NCBI RefSeq assembly: GCF_003610255.1
Contig: NZ_RAPS01000001.1
Span: 2,542,001-2,606,000, forward strand
DNA from: Streptomyces sp. TLI_171
GTDB lineage: Bacteria; Actinomycetota; Actinomycetes; Streptomycetales; Streptomycetaceae
Direction of reading: 5' to 3'
DNA: 64,000 nucleotides
Shown: positions 1 through 9,374 of the stretch, in pieces
Layout of the letters: the number at the start of each line of letters is the position of its first letter
Position numbering within the stretch: position 1 is the stretch's first letter
Notes under the pieces: model-generated
What the model was told of the DNA's origin: nothing
Database searches by the model: none
The model's input: only the letters and a program-made list of their open reading frames with translations
Position numbers and translations under genes: made by a program

Positions 1-607
1 GGGCGGCGGCCAGCAGCTCCGGGTCGATCGGCTGCCACATCGACCACTGGGTCTGCACCGCGGCCACCGGGTGCACGGCGTGCGCGGCGCGCAGCTGCGC
101 GGCCGTCACGTTGGACACGCCCAGGTGCCGCACCAGCCCGTCCGAGATCAGCTCGGCGACCGCGCCGACGGTCTCCTCGAACGGCACCTGCGGATCCGGG
201 AAGTGCGGGTAGTACAGGTCGATCACCTCGGCGCCGAGGTTGCGCAGCGACTGCTCGGCGTAGCCGCGCACGTACTTGGGCTCGCAGTTCACCGCCAGCT
301 CGCCGAACGCGAAGTGCACCGGGAAGCGGTGCGCCTCGGCGCCCTCCGGGATCCGGAAGCCGAACTTGGTGGCCAGCACCACCTCGTCGCGGCGCCCGTG
401 CACGGCCCGGCCGACCAGCTGTTCGTTGTGGCCGTCGGCGCCGTAGCCGTCCGCGGTGTCGATCAGGCGGGCCCCGGCGTCGATCGCGGCCCGCAGCGCG
501 TCCTGCCCGCGCTGCTCGTCGATCTCGCCGTACATGCCCGGCGACAGCACCATCGCCCCGAACCCGATCGGCGAGCTGGCCAGCGCGCCGAGTGTGCGCT
601 CGGTCAT
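1..607 (-). CDS. Aldo/keto reductase, C-terminal part outside window
   Basis: NAD(P)H-dependent oxidoreductase of the aldo/keto reductase (TIM-barrel) superfamily; the substrate cannot be told. About 202 N-terminal residues are present, read from the ATG at 607. The N-terminus carries the barrel start and the segment DTADGYGADGHNEQLVGRA, which holds the catalytic Asp and Tyr of the family, followed by VVLATKFG with the catalytic Lys strand. Further on, SLRNLGAEVIDLYY and LGVSN are typical AKR strands. A purine-rich ribosome binding site (gaaggggga) lies just before the ATG. The gene runs off the left edge, so the cofactor-binding C-terminus is not seen. It is transcribed alone: a terminator hairpin separates it from the DUF4383 gene upstream. 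Confidence 0.9.
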   Translation of the reverse strand, partial: MTERTLGALASSPIGFGAMVLSPGMYGEIDEQRGQDALRAAIDAGARLIDTADGYGADGHNEQLVGRAVHGRRDEVVLATKFGFRIPEGAEAHRFPVHFAFGELAVNCEPKYVRGYAEQSLRNLGAEVIDLYYPHFPDPQVPFEETVGAVAELISDGLVRHLGVSNVTAAQLRAAHAVHPVAAVQTQWSMWQPIDPELLAAA

Positions 608-633
608 CGTCTCTCCCCCTTCAAGCAGCGGAC

Positions 634-663
634 GGCCCAACGGATCTGACGATCCGTCGGGCC
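634..663 (-). terminator. Hairpin terminator after the DUF4383 gene
   Basis: Arms 634-645 and 652-663 pair over 12 positions with one A/C mismatch around a 6-nt loop. It lies 30 nt after the stop of the DUF4383 gene and before the reductase ribosome binding site, so it probably ends the upstream transcript. No U tract follows, as is usual in this group. Confidence 0.6.
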
Positions 664-692
664 TTGGTCGTACCCACTCTACGCCGGGATGA

Positions 693-1232
693 TCAGTGCC
701 CGGTGGGATTCGGCGGACCGGGGCGGAGCACCTTCACCAGCGCCGGCGGGCCGTCCGGCAGCTCGGCGTCGTGCTGGTGCCGCTGCTTCCAGTACGGGTT
801 GTCCTGCGGCAGGTGGCTGCTGACCCGGCCGTACATGCCGAAGGTCAGGATCACGAAGCCGAACACGAAGCTGAAGATCACGTTGGAGATCTGGAAGGCG
901 AGCCGGTTGGCGCTGGAGTCCAGCACCATCAGGCCGACGAAGCCGGCCAGCACGAACAGCACGCCCATCACCATGTTGACGTTGGAGGCGAGGTTGCCGC
1001 CGATCACGGCGCCCAGGATCAGGATCCCGCCGGCCACCAGGGACAGCACGCTCAGCGCGCCGTTGCTGGACAGGCCGATGACCTCCTTGCCCGAGGTGTC
1101 CAGGAACCCGGGGCTGGCGCCGGTCAGCCCGAGGATGCCGAACACCACCAGGAACACGCCGCCCAGGCCCGCGCCGAAGCGGTACACCATGCCCAGCCGG
1201 TGGTCGACCGGGAGTTCGTCCTGCAGTCTCAT
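693..1232 (-). CDS. DUF4383 family membrane protein
   Basis: A 179-residue membrane protein resembling the DUF4383 family of actinobacteria, whose function is unknown. After a short cytoplasmic N-terminus (MRLQDELPVDHRLGMVYRFG) four hydrophobic segments follow at roughly residues 18-38, 58-80, 84-102 and 110-130, then a polar tail. The open frame extends further upstream, but the ATG at 1232 is the likely start: it overlaps the stop of the preceding gene (ATGA) and has a GGAGG ribosome binding site 5-6 nt before it. The overlap implies translational coupling with the small protein at 1232-1471. Family assignment is from the characteristic pattern, not a search. Confidence 0.8.
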   Translation of the reverse strand: MRLQDELPVDHRLGMVYRFGAGLGGVFLVVFGILGLTGASPGFLDTSGKEVIGLSSNGALSVLSLVAGGILILGAVIGGNLASNVNMVMGVLFVLAGFVGLMVLDSSANRLAFQISNVIFSFVFGFVILTFGMYGRVSSHLPQDNPYWKQRHQHDAELPDGPPALVKVLRPGPPNPTGH

Positions 1233-1471
1233 CAGGTCCTCCCCGCGTGTTCGTCGCGGAGGAACGGCGCCTCGTGGAGGTACAGCGACCCGCACTGCTG
1301 GCAGCAGCGCAGCCCCGTGCCCCAGGCCTCCTCCGGCCTGCTCTCGGCGTCCGAGACGATCTCGGCGCCGCACATGCCGTGCGAAGGGTCGGTGCCACGG
1401 ACCACGTGCCACCTGGCCACCCCGCCGGCCGGCCCGGTCGGGCCGTATTCCGCGCGCAGTAGATGTGCCAT
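1232..1471 (-). CDS. Small conserved protein with Cys pairs
   Basis: A 79-residue protein I cannot name. It contains HGMCGAEI and CCQQC, so a small metal-binding (possibly zinc-ribbon) fold is possible. The ATG at 1471 (MAHLLRAEYG) is preferred over the longer open frame because a GGAAG ribosome binding site precedes it. Its stop overlaps the start of the DUF4383 gene, so the two form an operon. No membrane segment or signal peptide is visible. Confidence 0.65.
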   Translation of the reverse strand: MAHLLRAEYGPTGPAGGVARWHVVRGTDPSHGMCGAEIVSDAESRPEEAWGTGLRCCQQCGSLYLHEAPFLRDEHAGRT

Positions 1472-1525
1472 GTCTTCCACGGTGCGCGCCCCCCGGGCGG
1501 CAAGGCAAACGGGCCCCGGGCCGAA

Positions 1526-1556
1526 CCGTCCCAACCGGCGCGGCCGATTGGGACGG
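1526..1556 (-). terminator. Hairpin terminator after the CNNM/CBS gene
   Basis: Perfect 9-bp arms (1526-1534 and 1548-1556) with a further 4-bp inner stem after one mismatch. It sits about 30 nt after the stop of the phoH-ybeY-CNNM operon and upstream of the next small gene. Confidence 0.7.
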
Positions 1557-1586
1557 CCCGTCCAGGGGCCCGTCGAGGGGTGCTGC

Positions 1587-2915
1587 CTACGGCGCGGGCT
1601 CGTCCACCGGATCCTCGGCGTCCCGCTCGACCCGCACCGGGGCGGCCACCACGGTGCCGATCCGGTTGCGGCGGCCCGCCGAGCTCTCCGCGGTCAGGCT
1701 GATCGCGGCCAGCCCGCTGCCCTCCGGCACCGGCACCTCGCACGAGGAGCCGGGGATCGGCACCCGGCCGAGGCACTTGGCCAGCAGCCCGCCGACGGTC
1801 TCCACGTCCTCGTCGTCCAGCTCGATCCCGAACAGCTCGCCGAGGTCCTCCACGGTCAGCCGCGCGGTGATCCGGTAGCTGCCGTCCCCGAGGTCCTCGA
1901 CCGGGGCGATCTCCCGGTCGTACTCGTCGGTGATCTCGCCGACGATCTCCTCCAGGATGTCCTCGATGGTGACCAGTCCGGCGGTCCCGCCGTACTCGTC
2001 GATCACGATCGCCACGTGCGAGCGCATCTGCTGCATCTCGCGCAGCAGGTCCGCGGCCGGCTTGGAGTCCGGCACGAACACCGCCGGGCGCATCACCGAG
2101 TCCACCTGCTCGGACTCCGAGTCCCGGTTGATGTGGGTGCGGCGCACCAGGTCCTTCAGGTAGACGATGCCGACCACGTCGTCCTCGTTGTCGCCGACCA
2201 CTGGGATCCGCGAGAACCCGGACCGCAGCGCCAGGGTCAGGGTCTGACGGACCGTCTTGTGCCGCTCGATCATCACCAGGTCGGTGCGCGGCACCATCAC
2301 CTCGCGCACGATGGTGTCGCCCAGCTCGAAGACCGAGTGCACCATCCGGCGCTCCTCGTCCTCGATCAGGTCGTCCTTCTCCGCCAGGTCCACCAGCGCG
2401 CGCAGCTCGGCCTCGGAGGCGAACGGCCCCTCCTTGTAGCCCTTGCCGGGCGTCAGCGCGTTGCCCAGCAGGATCAGCAGCTTCGGGATCGGCCCGAGGA
2501 TCCGGGCCAGCGGCAGCAGCACGTAGGACGCCGCGGTGACGGTGCTCAGCGGGTGCTGGCGGCCGATCGTGCGCGGCGAGACCCCCACCGCCACGAAGGA
2601 CACCAGCACCATCACGCCGAACGCCACCAGCACGGCCTGCCAGGTCTGCTGGAAGCTGCGCACGCACACCACGGTGACCAGCACCGCGGCCGCCATCTCG
2701 CTGGCCACCCGGATCAGCGTCGCCAGGTTCAGGTAGCGGATGCTGTCCGAGGCCAGGGTCAGCAGCCGGTCGGAGCCGCGCCGACCCGAACGGACCGCCT
2801 CCTCGGCGCGGAACCGGGAGATCCGGGAGATCCCCGCCTCGGCGCACGCGGCCAGCCAGCCGAGCACCACCAGCAGCAGAGCACCGATCAGGAAGCTCGT
2901 ACTCTCACCACTCAC
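1587..2915 (-). CDS. CNNM/CBS-domain membrane protein (hemolysin C/CorC-like)
   Basis: A 442-residue integral membrane protein. The order is that of the CNNM/HlyC-CorC family: an N-terminal CNNM transmembrane domain (about residues 1-150, hydrophobic helices near 8-25, 72-90, 95-115 and 130-150), a pair of CBS domains (about 195-320, with VMVPRTDLVMI and GIVYLKDLVRR) and a C-terminal CorC_HlyC domain (about 335-420). Family members act in magnesium or cobalt transport or as membrane sensors; hemolysis is only a historical label. It starts 13 nt after the ybeY stop and is the last gene of a phoH-ybeY operon, an arrangement common in actinobacteria. Confidence 0.9.
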   Translation of the reverse strand: MSGESTSFLIGALLLVVLGWLAACAEAGISRISRFRAEEAVRSGRRGSDRLLTLASDSIRYLNLATLIRVASEMAAAVLVTVVCVRSFQQTWQAVLVAFGVMVLVSFVAVGVSPRTIGRQHPLSTVTAASYVLLPLARILGPIPKLLILLGNALTPGKGYKEGPFASEAELRALVDLAEKDDLIEDEERRMVHSVFELGDTIVREVMVPRTDLVMIERHKTVRQTLTLALRSGFSRIPVVGDNEDDVVGIVYLKDLVRRTHINRDSESEQVDSVMRPAVFVPDSKPAADLLREMQQMRSHVAIVIDEYGGTAGLVTIEDILEEIVGEITDEYDREIAPVEDLGDGSYRITARLTVEDLGELFGIELDDEDVETVGGLLAKCLGRVPIPGSSCEVPVPEGSGLAAISLTAESSAGRRNRIGTVVAAPVRVERDAEDPVDEPAP

Positions 2916-2928
2916 AGACGGCCGGCCC

Positions 2929-3423
2929 TCAGTGGACGGTCGGCGCGGGCGACAGGCCGGTCAGGCCGCGGCCCGCCCGCCAGTCGTCCAGGATCCGCTT
3001 CTGCAGCGCGAACATCTCGCGCTCCTCGTCGGGCTCCTCGTGGTCGTAGCCGAGCACGTGCAGCACCCCGTGGACGGTGAGCAGCTGCAGCTCCTCGTCC
3101 ATCGAGTGCCCGGTCGGGGCGGCCAGGCCCTGCTGCTTCGCCACCTCGGGGCAGAGCACGATGTCGCCGAGCAGGCCCTCCGGCAGGTCCTCGCCCTCCT
3201 TGCCGGGGCGCAGCTCGTCCATCGGGAAGGACATCACGTCGGTCGGACCGGGCAGGTCCATCCACTGGACGTGCAGCTCCGCCATCGACTCGCTGTCGTA
3301 GAGGATCACGGAGAGCTCGGACTGCGGGTGAATCCGCATCTTGTCGAGGGCGTAGCGGGCGACGTCGAGGATGGACTCCTCGTCGACGTCCCACCCGGAC
3401 TCGTTGGCGATGTCGATCGACAT
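2929..3423 (-). CDS. ybeY: Endoribonuclease YbeY
   Basis: YbeY is a zinc endoribonuclease that acts in 16S rRNA 3'-end maturation and ribosome quality control. The 164-residue protein has the diagnostic motif [11 protein letters not shown] with zinc ligands His118, His122 and His128. Length and motif position match the family. It lies 14 nt downstream of phoH and 13 nt upstream of the CNNM gene, so the three are surely cotranscribed. Only the C-terminal tail (about 20 residues) is family-variable. Confidence 0.96.
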   Translation of the reverse strand: MSIDIANESGWDVDEESILDVARYALDKMRIHPQSELSVILYDSESMAELHVQWMDLPGPTDVMSFPMDELRPGKEGEDLPEGLLGDIVLCPEVAKQQGLAAPTGHSMDEELQLLTVHGVLHVLGYDHEEPDEEREMFALQKRILDDWRAGRGLTGLSPAPTVH

Positions 3424-3437
3424 GGAGGGCTCAGTAC

Positions 3438-4541
3438 TCAGCTTTCGGTGCGATGGGACTGCCGGGGCGCCCGGGCGCCCCGCCGTTGGACGGGTTTGCG
3501 GTCGCCGGACTCCTCGGCCTCCTGCCGGGCGTCCCAGCGTTCGTACGCATCAACGATGCGGCCGACCAGCTTGTGCCGCACCACGTCGGTGCTGGTCAGC
3601 ACCGAGAAGTGGATGTCGGGCACGTCGGCCAGGATCTCCTGGACCACCTTCAGACCGGACCGGGTGCCGTTCGGCAGGTCGATCTGGCTGGTGTCACCGG
3701 TGACCACCACCCGGGAGTTGAAACCGAGGCGGGTCAGGAACATCTTCATCTGCTCGGGCGAGGTGTTCTGCGCCTCGTCCAGGATGATGAAGGCGTCGTT
3801 CAGGGTACGGCCGCGCATGTACGCCAGCGGAGCGACCTCGATGGTGCCCGCCGCCATCAGCCGCGGGATCGAGTCCGGGTCCATCATGTCGTGCAGCGCG
3901 TCGTACAGCGGGCGCAGGTACGGGTCGATCTTCTCGTACAGGGTGCCGGGCAGGAAGCCCAGCCGCTCCCCCGCCTCGACGGCCGGCCGGGTCAGGATGA
4001 TCCGGTTGACCTCCTTGGCCTGCAGCGCCTGCACGGCCTTGGCCATCGCCAGGTAGGTCTTGCCGGTGCCGGCCGGGCCCAGGCCGAAGACGATGGTGTG
4101 CTTGTCGATCGCGTCGACGTACCGCTGCTGGTTCAGCGTCTTGGGGCGGATGGTGCGGCCCCGGTTGGACAGGATGTTCGCCGTGAACACCTCGGACGGG
4201 GCCGGGTGGGCCGGGTCCTCGGCGGCGCTCCTGAGCATGGTGATGGAGCGCTCCACGGCGTCCTCCGTCAGGGGTTGGCCGGTGCGCAGCACCAGCATCA
4301 TCTCGGTGAAGAGCTGCTTGACGAGCGCGACGTCGGCCGGGGAGCCGGTGGCCGTCACCTCGTTTCCGCGGACGTGGATGTCGGCGTCCGGGAAGCCGTC
4401 CTCGATCACTCGCAGGAGCGAGTCGGCCGCACCCAGCAGGGTGACCATCGGGTGCTTCTCCGGAATGACGATCCGGGTGCTGGCGGGCGCCGCGTCGGGG
4501 CGCCGCTGTCCGTCGGTGCGGGTCTGCGGTGTGTCAGTCAT
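3438..4541 (-). CDS. phoH: PhoH-like ATPase
   Basis: A cytoplasmic P-loop ATPase of the PhoH family, linked to RNA metabolism through its constant pairing with YbeY. In the 367-residue protein the Walker A motif GPAGTGKT is at residues 155-162 and Walker B FIILDEAQ at 251-258; [11 protein letters not shown] follows as sensor-like segment. The N-terminal 110 residues hold a small KH-like region (residues 35-85) common to PhoH-like proteins. The tail after residue 340 is basic and low in complexity. First gene of the phoH-ybeY-CNNM operon. The promoter must lie in 4542-4690, where a TACCCT -10-like hexamer is visible on the minus strand but no good -35. Confidence 0.95.
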   Translation of the reverse strand: MTDTPQTRTDGQRRPDAAPASTRIVIPEKHPMVTLLGAADSLLRVIEDGFPDADIHVRGNEVTATGSPADVALVKQLFTEMMLVLRTGQPLTEDAVERSITMLRSAAEDPAHPAPSEVFTANILSNRGRTIRPKTLNQQRYVDAIDKHTIVFGLGPAGTGKTYLAMAKAVQALQAKEVNRIILTRPAVEAGERLGFLPGTLYEKIDPYLRPLYDALHDMMDPDSIPRLMAAGTIEVAPLAYMRGRTLNDAFIILDEAQNTSPEQMKMFLTRLGFNSRVVVTGDTSQIDLPNGTRSGLKVVQEILADVPDIHFSVLTSTDVVRHKLVGRIVDAYERWDARQEAEESGDRKPVQRRGARAPRQSHRTES

Positions 4542-4690
4542 GGGTCGGCGCTGCGGCCTCTCTCATCCCAATCCGTCGTGTCGGGTGGCTCGGGCTCTCC
4601 GGGTCACCAGGGTACGCCGCGCAGGTGTTCGCCGGAGCGGCGCGGCGGCTTCGATGGTGGGGGCTCCCGCCCGGATGCGCGAACGGTTTT

Positions 4691-4719
4691 CCGGCCGCCC
4701 CCACGGGTTCCGCGGCCGG
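4691..4719 (-). terminator. Hairpin terminator after rnz
   Basis: Perfect 8-bp GC arms (4691-4698 and 4712-4719) with a 13-nt loop, 20 nt after the rnz stop. It separates the rnz unit from phoH. Confidence 0.5.
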
Positions 4720-4739
4720 CGGCGCGGCGGGCCCTGTGC

Positions 4740-5657
4740 TCAACGGCGCGGCGGGACGGGGACCCTGGCCAGGTCCTCGGCGACCACGATCTCGCCGTCG
4801 AAGTACTTCTCCGCCTCCGCACGGTGACCGGACAGCTCCGGGTAGCGCTGCGAGAAGTGCGTCAGCACCAGGCGCCGCACCCCCGCCTCGGCGGCCACCC
4901 GGGCGGCCTGCCCGGCCGTCAGGTGGCCGTGCTCCTCGGCGAGCTGCCCGTCCGCCTCCAGGAAGGTCGCCTCGATCACCAGCAGGTCGGCGCCCTCGGC
5001 GAGTTCGGCCACCCCGTCGCACAGCCGGGTGTCCATCACGAACGCGAACCGCTGGCCCGGGCGGCGCTCGCCGACCTCCGCCAGCGTCACCGTCCGCCCG
5101 TCCACCTCGATCCGGCCGTCCCGCTGCAGCTGCCCCACCGCCGGGCCGCTCACCCCCAGCTCGCGCAGCCGCTCGGGCCGCAGCCGGAAGCCGTCCGGCT
5201 CGGTCAGCCGGTAGCCGAACGACTCCACCGGGTGCGAGAGCCGCACCGCGGCCAGCTCGAACGGGGCGCCCGGCGCCGCCAGCGGCCCGGACCCGGCGAC
5301 CGGGCGCTCCCTGATCTCGGCGCCGCCCTGGTACGCGCTGGCGTACCGCAACCGGTCGAAGAACTCCTTCCCCGACGCCGGGTAGTACGCGTCCACCGGG
5401 TGCGGCACCCGGTCCAGGTTGATCCGCTGCACCACGCCCGGCAGGCCCAGGCAGTGGTCCCCGTGGAAGTGCGAGACCGCGATCCTGGTGATCCCGGTGG
5501 CGCTCACCCCGGCGTGCAGCATCTGCCGCTGGGTGCCCTCCCCCGGGTCGAACAGCAGCCCCTCGCCGTCCCAGCGCAACAGGTACCCGTTGTGGTTCCG
5601 GTGCCGGGTCGGCACCTGGCTGGCCGTGCCGAGGACGACGAGTTCACGCTGCGACAA
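4740..5657 (-). CDS. rnz: Ribonuclease Z
   Basis: RNase Z is a metallo-beta-lactamase-fold endonuclease that removes tRNA 3' trailers. The 305-residue protein has the signature HFHGDH at residues 63-68, plus [10 protein letters not shown] upstream and the later His/Asp metal ligands ([21 protein letters not shown]). Length is normal for the short bacterial form. The tRNA-Ala genes in this window lack an encoded CCA, which makes trailer cutting by RNase Z relevant. The start at 5657 lies only 3 nt after the HIT gene stop, so the two are coupled. Confidence 0.95.
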   Translation of the reverse strand: MSQRELVVLGTASQVPTRHRNHNGYLLRWDGEGLLFDPGEGTQRQMLHAGVSATGITRIAVSHFHGDHCLGLPGVVQRINLDRVPHPVDAYYPASGKEFFDRLRYASAYQGGAEIRERPVAGSGPLAAPGAPFELAAVRLSHPVESFGYRLTEPDGFRLRPERLRELGVSGPAVGQLQRDGRIEVDGRTVTLAEVGERRPGQRFAFVMDTRLCDGVAELAEGADLLVIEATFLEADGQLAEEHGHLTAGQAARVAAEAGVRRLVLTHFSQRYPELSGHRAEAEKYFDGEIVVAEDLARVPVPPRR

Positions 5658-5660
5658 CGC

Positions 5661-6014
5661 TCAGACCAGCCCCTCGGTCAGCTTCCGCCCGCCCAGCAGG
5701 TGCACGTGCGCGTGGAAGACGGTCTGCCCGGCCTCCGCACCCGTGTTGAAGATCAGCCGGTACGACTCCAGCCCCTCGCCGCGCGCCGCCTCGCCCGCCT
5801 CGACGAGCAGCTCGGCCGCGATGCCCGGCTCCGCCGCGGCCAGCTCCGCCGCGTTCGCGTGGTGCACGTGCGGGATCACCAGCAGGTGGGTGGGCGCCTG
5901 CGGGTTGATGTCCCGGAAGGTCAGCGTCCGCTCGCTCCTGCGCACCACCGTCGCCGGGATCTCCCCCGCCACGATCTTGCAGAACACACAGTCCGCCTGC
6001 GGCTCGCCGGCCAT
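5661..6014 (-). CDS. HIT family nucleotide-binding protein
   Basis: A 117-residue histidine-triad protein (HinT/PKCI-like), a purine nucleoside phosphoramidase-type hydrolase. The active-site motif HAHVH is at residues 101-105; Cys9 and Cys12 (CVFC), together with two His, form the usual zinc site. The start is taken at the ATG at 6014 because an AAGGAG ribosome binding site lies 8 nt before it; the in-frame GTG at 6023 overlaps that site. It sits directly upstream of rnz and 59 nt downstream of the tricorn gene. Confidence 0.93.
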   Translation of the reverse strand: MAGEPQADCVFCKIVAGEIPATVVRRSERTLTFRDINPQAPTHLLVIPHVHHANAAELAAAEPGIAAELLVEAGEAARGEGLESYRLIFNTGAEAGQTVFHAHVHLLGGRKLTEGLV

Positions 6015-6072
6015 CTCCCGCACTCCTTCTGAACACCCGTCACTGGTGCAACGACCTTACAGGGGCCTCGCC

Positions 6073-9000
6073 TCACCCGAGGGTCGGCGGGGTCCTGGCC
6101 GGGGTGCGCTCCAGTGACTCCAGGGCGAGCCGGACGGCGGTCTCCAGCTGGGGGTCGCGGCCGGCCGCCCAGTCGTGCGGGGCGATCGGCACCTCGACGT
6201 CGGGGGTGACGCCGTGGTTCTCCACGTTCCAGCCGTAACCCTCCAGCCAGAAGGCGTACTTGGGCTGGGTGACGGCGGTGCCGTCGACCAGCGCGTACTT
6301 GCTGTCGATGCCGATCACGCCGCCCCAGGTGCGGGTGCCGACCACGGGGCCGATGCCGAGGGCCTGGATCGCGGCGTTGACGATGTCGCCGTCGGAGCCC
6401 GACGCCTCGTTGGCCAGCGCGACCACCGGGCCGCGCGGCGCGTCGGCGGGGTACGGCTCGGCGCGGTCGAGGTCGCGGCCGCGGTCCCAGCCGACGATCC
6501 GGCGGGCCAGCTTCTCGACGATCAGCTGCGAGGTGTGGCCGCCGCGGTTCTCCCGCAGGTCGACGACCACGCCCTCGCGGGCCATCTCGACCCGCAGGTC
6601 GCGGTGCAGCTGGGCCCAGCCGGCGCTCTGCATGTCGGGGACGTGCAGGTAGCCGAGCCGCCCGCCGGACAGCTCGCGGACGGCGGCCCGCCGCCCGGCC
6701 ACCCAGTCGTGGTAGCGCAGCGCCTCCTCGTCGTCCAGCGGCACCACCACGGGGTGGCGCTCGCCGCCGTCCTTGCCGCCGACGGTCAGCTCCACCGGCT
6801 GGTCCGCGGTGCCCGCCAGCAGCGGGGCCGGGCCGGTGACCCGGTCCACCGGGCGGCCGTTGACGGCCAGGATCGCGTCCCCGGGCCGGATCGCCACGCC
6901 CGGCGCGGCCAGCGGCGAGCGGGCCCGCGGGTCGGAGGACTCGCCGGGCAGCACCCGCGCCACCCGCCACACCTCGCCGTCCCGCACCAGGTCGGCGCCG
7001 AGCAGGCCCTGCCGCCGGGCCGACTCGGTGCCCCGGCCGGGCGGGATCACGTACGCGTGCGAGGTGCCGAGCTCGCCGACCGTCTCCCACAGCAGGTCGA
7101 CCAGGTCGGAGTGGCAGCCGGCCCGGTCCACCAGCGGCCGGTAGCGCGCCAGGACGCCCGCCCAGTCGACGCCGCCGAGGTCCGCGCGCCAGAAGTTGTC
7201 GCGCATCAGCCGGCCGTTCTCGTCGAACATCTGCCGCCACTCGGCGGCCGGGTCGACCGTCACCCGGATCCGGTCCAGGTCGACGTCGGTGACCTCCTCG
7301 TCCCCGGCCCGCTGGTCGGCGGGGACGATCCGCAGGCTGCCGGCGTCCAGCACCGTCAGCCGGGCGCCGTCGCCGGACACCCCGAACGCGTCGACGCCGG
7401 TGAGCAGTTCCTCGACCCGGCGCTTCTTCAGGTCGTACCGCTCCAGCGAGGTCCGGTCCGGCTCGTCGTCCAACGAGGCCGCCGTGTCGCCGAGTTCACC
7501 GCTGAACGGGAGCCTGGTCCACAGCACGCCGTCCTTCGCCGCGCGCAGCGCCCCGAACCGGCCCGCCTCCACCGGGAACGGCACGATCCGGTCCGCCAGG
7601 CCCTCCAGGTCGACCCGGGTGGTCGGCGCCGCCTCGCGCTTCTCGGCGTCCCGGCCGTCCCCGGACTCCTCGTCCTCCCCGCCGACCGGCCGGCCCGCCC
7701 GCTGCGGCCCGAACGGGGACGGGGTGTCGGCCGCCAGCGTCACCAGGTACGGGCGGGTCGCCCCCGGGAACGACAGGTCGAAGGCGTGCTGGTCGTACAC
7801 CGGGTCGAAGGTGCGCACCGACAGGAATGCCAGGTGCCGGCCGTCCGCGGTGAACGCCGGCGAATAGTCGTGGAACCGCTGCGGAGTGGCCTCGCTGACG
7901 GTCCGTGAGGTCAGGTCGGCCAGCATGATCTGGCGCAGCGACCACGGGCCGAACACCGGCTGCGACCAAGCCAGCCACGCCGAATCGGGGCTGAACACCA
8001 GCCCGCTGACCTCGCCGTCGCCACTGCGCGCCAGCTCGTTCACCGCGCCGTCGCTGAGCGCCACCAGCAGCACCCGGCCGTCGTGCGAGGCCACCGCCAG
8101 CTGCCGGCCGTCCGGCGACACCGCCAGCCCCCGCACCCGGCCCAACCGGCCGGACGCCAGCCGGCGCCGCTCCGCGCCGAGCACCGCCGGGGCGTACTCG
8201 ATCGCGTCGTCGCCCTCCGCATCGCTCACCCACACCGCGCCCTGCGCGCCGTCCTCGCCCGGCACCACCCGCACCAGGCGGCTGCGCACCCCCGGCGTCT
8301 CGTCCAGCACCCGGGCCGGGCCGTCGCGGTGGGTCAGCCAGTGCACGGTGCCGCGGACCACCACGGCGGCCGCCCGCCCGGTCCGGTCGGCGACGGCCGT
8401 CTCCAGCTGCCCGGCGGCGGCCGTCGGGTGCGGCCGGCGCCTGGTCCGCGGGCCGGCCGACCGGATCTCCAGGCGGCGCGGCTCCGCACCCTCCAGGTCC
8501 TCCAGCAGCCACAGGTCGCCGGCGCTCTGCCAGATCACCCGGGTGCCGTCGGTGGACGCCTGCCGGGCGTAGAACTCCGCCCCCGCCGGCCCGTGCGCCC
8601 GCAGGTCGGCGCCGTCCGGGAGGCTGGAGTACAGCCGCCCCACCCCCTCGTGGTCGGACAGGAACGCCACCCGGTCCCCCACCCACATCGGGCTCTCCAG
8701 CTGCCCGTCCAGCTCGGCGTGCAGGCGCTCGAACTCCGCCCCGCCGATCCACAGCTTCCCGGCCCGGCCGCCCCGGTAGCGCTTCCAGTGCGCGGCCTCC
8801 CGGTTCGCCGTCCCCAGCACCACCCGCCCGCCCGTCGCCCCGTCCGGCACCGGCTCGAACGCCAGCGACCCGACCGGGCCGTAGGGCAACCGGGTCGGCT
8901 CCCCGCCGTCCAGCGGCACCGCGAACGCCCACGTCCGCCGCATCGTCTCCTGCCCGGCGGTGGTCACCGCGACCGGCGACCCGTCCGCGCTCCAGCCCAC

Positions 9001-9282
9001 CACCGCGGTGAACGGGCTCCCCCAGTACGTCAGCCGGCGGGCCTGCCCGCCCTCGGTCGGCACCACGTGCACCTCCGGCGCGCCGTCCCGGGTCGACGTC
9101 CACGCCAGCAGCCGCCCGTCCGGCGAGAACCGCACCGCGCCCACCGGCACCTGATCCGCCGTCACCCGCCACGCCCGCCCACCCGCCACGGGCGCCAGCC
9201 AGACGTCGTCCTCAGCGACGAAGGCCACGAGGTCGCCATGCAGGTGGGGGTGGCGCAGGTAGCCGCGCGTCGATTCCGTCAT
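6073..9282 (-). CDS. Tricorn protease homologue (S41 family)
   Basis: A 1069-residue peptidase resembling archaeal tricorn protease, which trims peptides released by the proteasome; actinobacteria also have proteasomes. The N-terminal two thirds are beta-propeller repeats (many SPDGR/AWS-type blades up to about residue 660). A PDZ domain follows near 770-850 and the S41 catalytic domain near 850-1050. The catalytic set is complete: Ser741-His742 in GTSHAY, Ser963-Asp964 in SGSDGD and Glu1021 in NVENHG. An acidic linker sits near 540. The ATG at 9282 is 6 nt after a TAGGGT -10-like hexamer, so the mRNA may be leaderless. Confidence 0.93.
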   Translation of the reverse strand: MTESTRGYLRHPHLHGDLVAFVAEDDVWLAPVAGGRAWRVTADQVPVGAVRFSPDGRLLAWTSTRDGAPEVHVVPTEGGQARRLTYWGSPFTAVVGWSADGSPVAVTTAGQETMRRTWAFAVPLDGGEPTRLPYGPVGSLAFEPVPDGATGGRVVLGTANREAAHWKRYRGGRAGKLWIGGAEFERLHAELDGQLESPMWVGDRVAFLSDHEGVGRLYSSLPDGADLRAHGPAGAEFYARQASTDGTRVIWQSAGDLWLLEDLEGAEPRRLEIRSAGPRTRRRPHPTAAAGQLETAVADRTGRAAAVVVRGTVHWLTHRDGPARVLDETPGVRSRLVRVVPGEDGAQGAVWVSDAEGDDAIEYAPAVLGAERRRLASGRLGRVRGLAVSPDGRQLAVASHDGRVLLVALSDGAVNELARSGDGEVSGLVFSPDSAWLAWSQPVFGPWSLRQIMLADLTSRTVSEATPQRFHDYSPAFTADGRHLAFLSVRTFDPVYDQHAFDLSFPGATRPYLVTLAADTPSPFGPQRAGRPVGGEDEESGDGRDAEKREAAPTTRVDLEGLADRIVPFPVEAGRFGALRAAKDGVLWTRLPFSGELGDTAASLDDEPDRTSLERYDLKKRRVEELLTGVDAFGVSGDGARLTVLDAGSLRIVPADQRAGDEEVTDVDLDRIRVTVDPAAEWRQMFDENGRLMRDNFWRADLGGVDWAGVLARYRPLVDRAGCHSDLVDLLWETVGELGTSHAYVIPPGRGTESARRQGLLGADLVRDGEVWRVARVLPGESSDPRARSPLAAPGVAIRPGDAILAVNGRPVDRVTGPAPLLAGTADQPVELTVGGKDGGERHPVVVPLDDEEALRYHDWVAGRRAAVRELSGGRLGYLHVPDMQSAGWAQLHRDLRVEMAREGVVVDLRENRGGHTSQLIVEKLARRIVGWDRGRDLDRAEPYPADAPRGPVVALANEASGSDGDIVNAAIQALGIGPVVGTRTWGGVIGIDSKYALVDGTAVTQPKYAFWLEGYGWNVENHGVTPDVEVPIAPHDWAAGRDPQLETAVRLALESLERTPARTPPTLG

Positions 9283-9374
9283 CCTGCCACCCTAGGCGGG
9301 GACCCCGGCCGCGGAGCACGAAACGCGGCGGAGCGACCGACGGCGCGGAGAACCGCCCGACCGGTGGCGCGACA

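Noticed and set aside
679..2847. 722-codon minus-strand frame over the CNNM and DUF4383 genes
   Set aside because: Arg/Gly/Ala-rich shadow frame; the CNNM/CBS protein in the neighbouring frame has clear domains.
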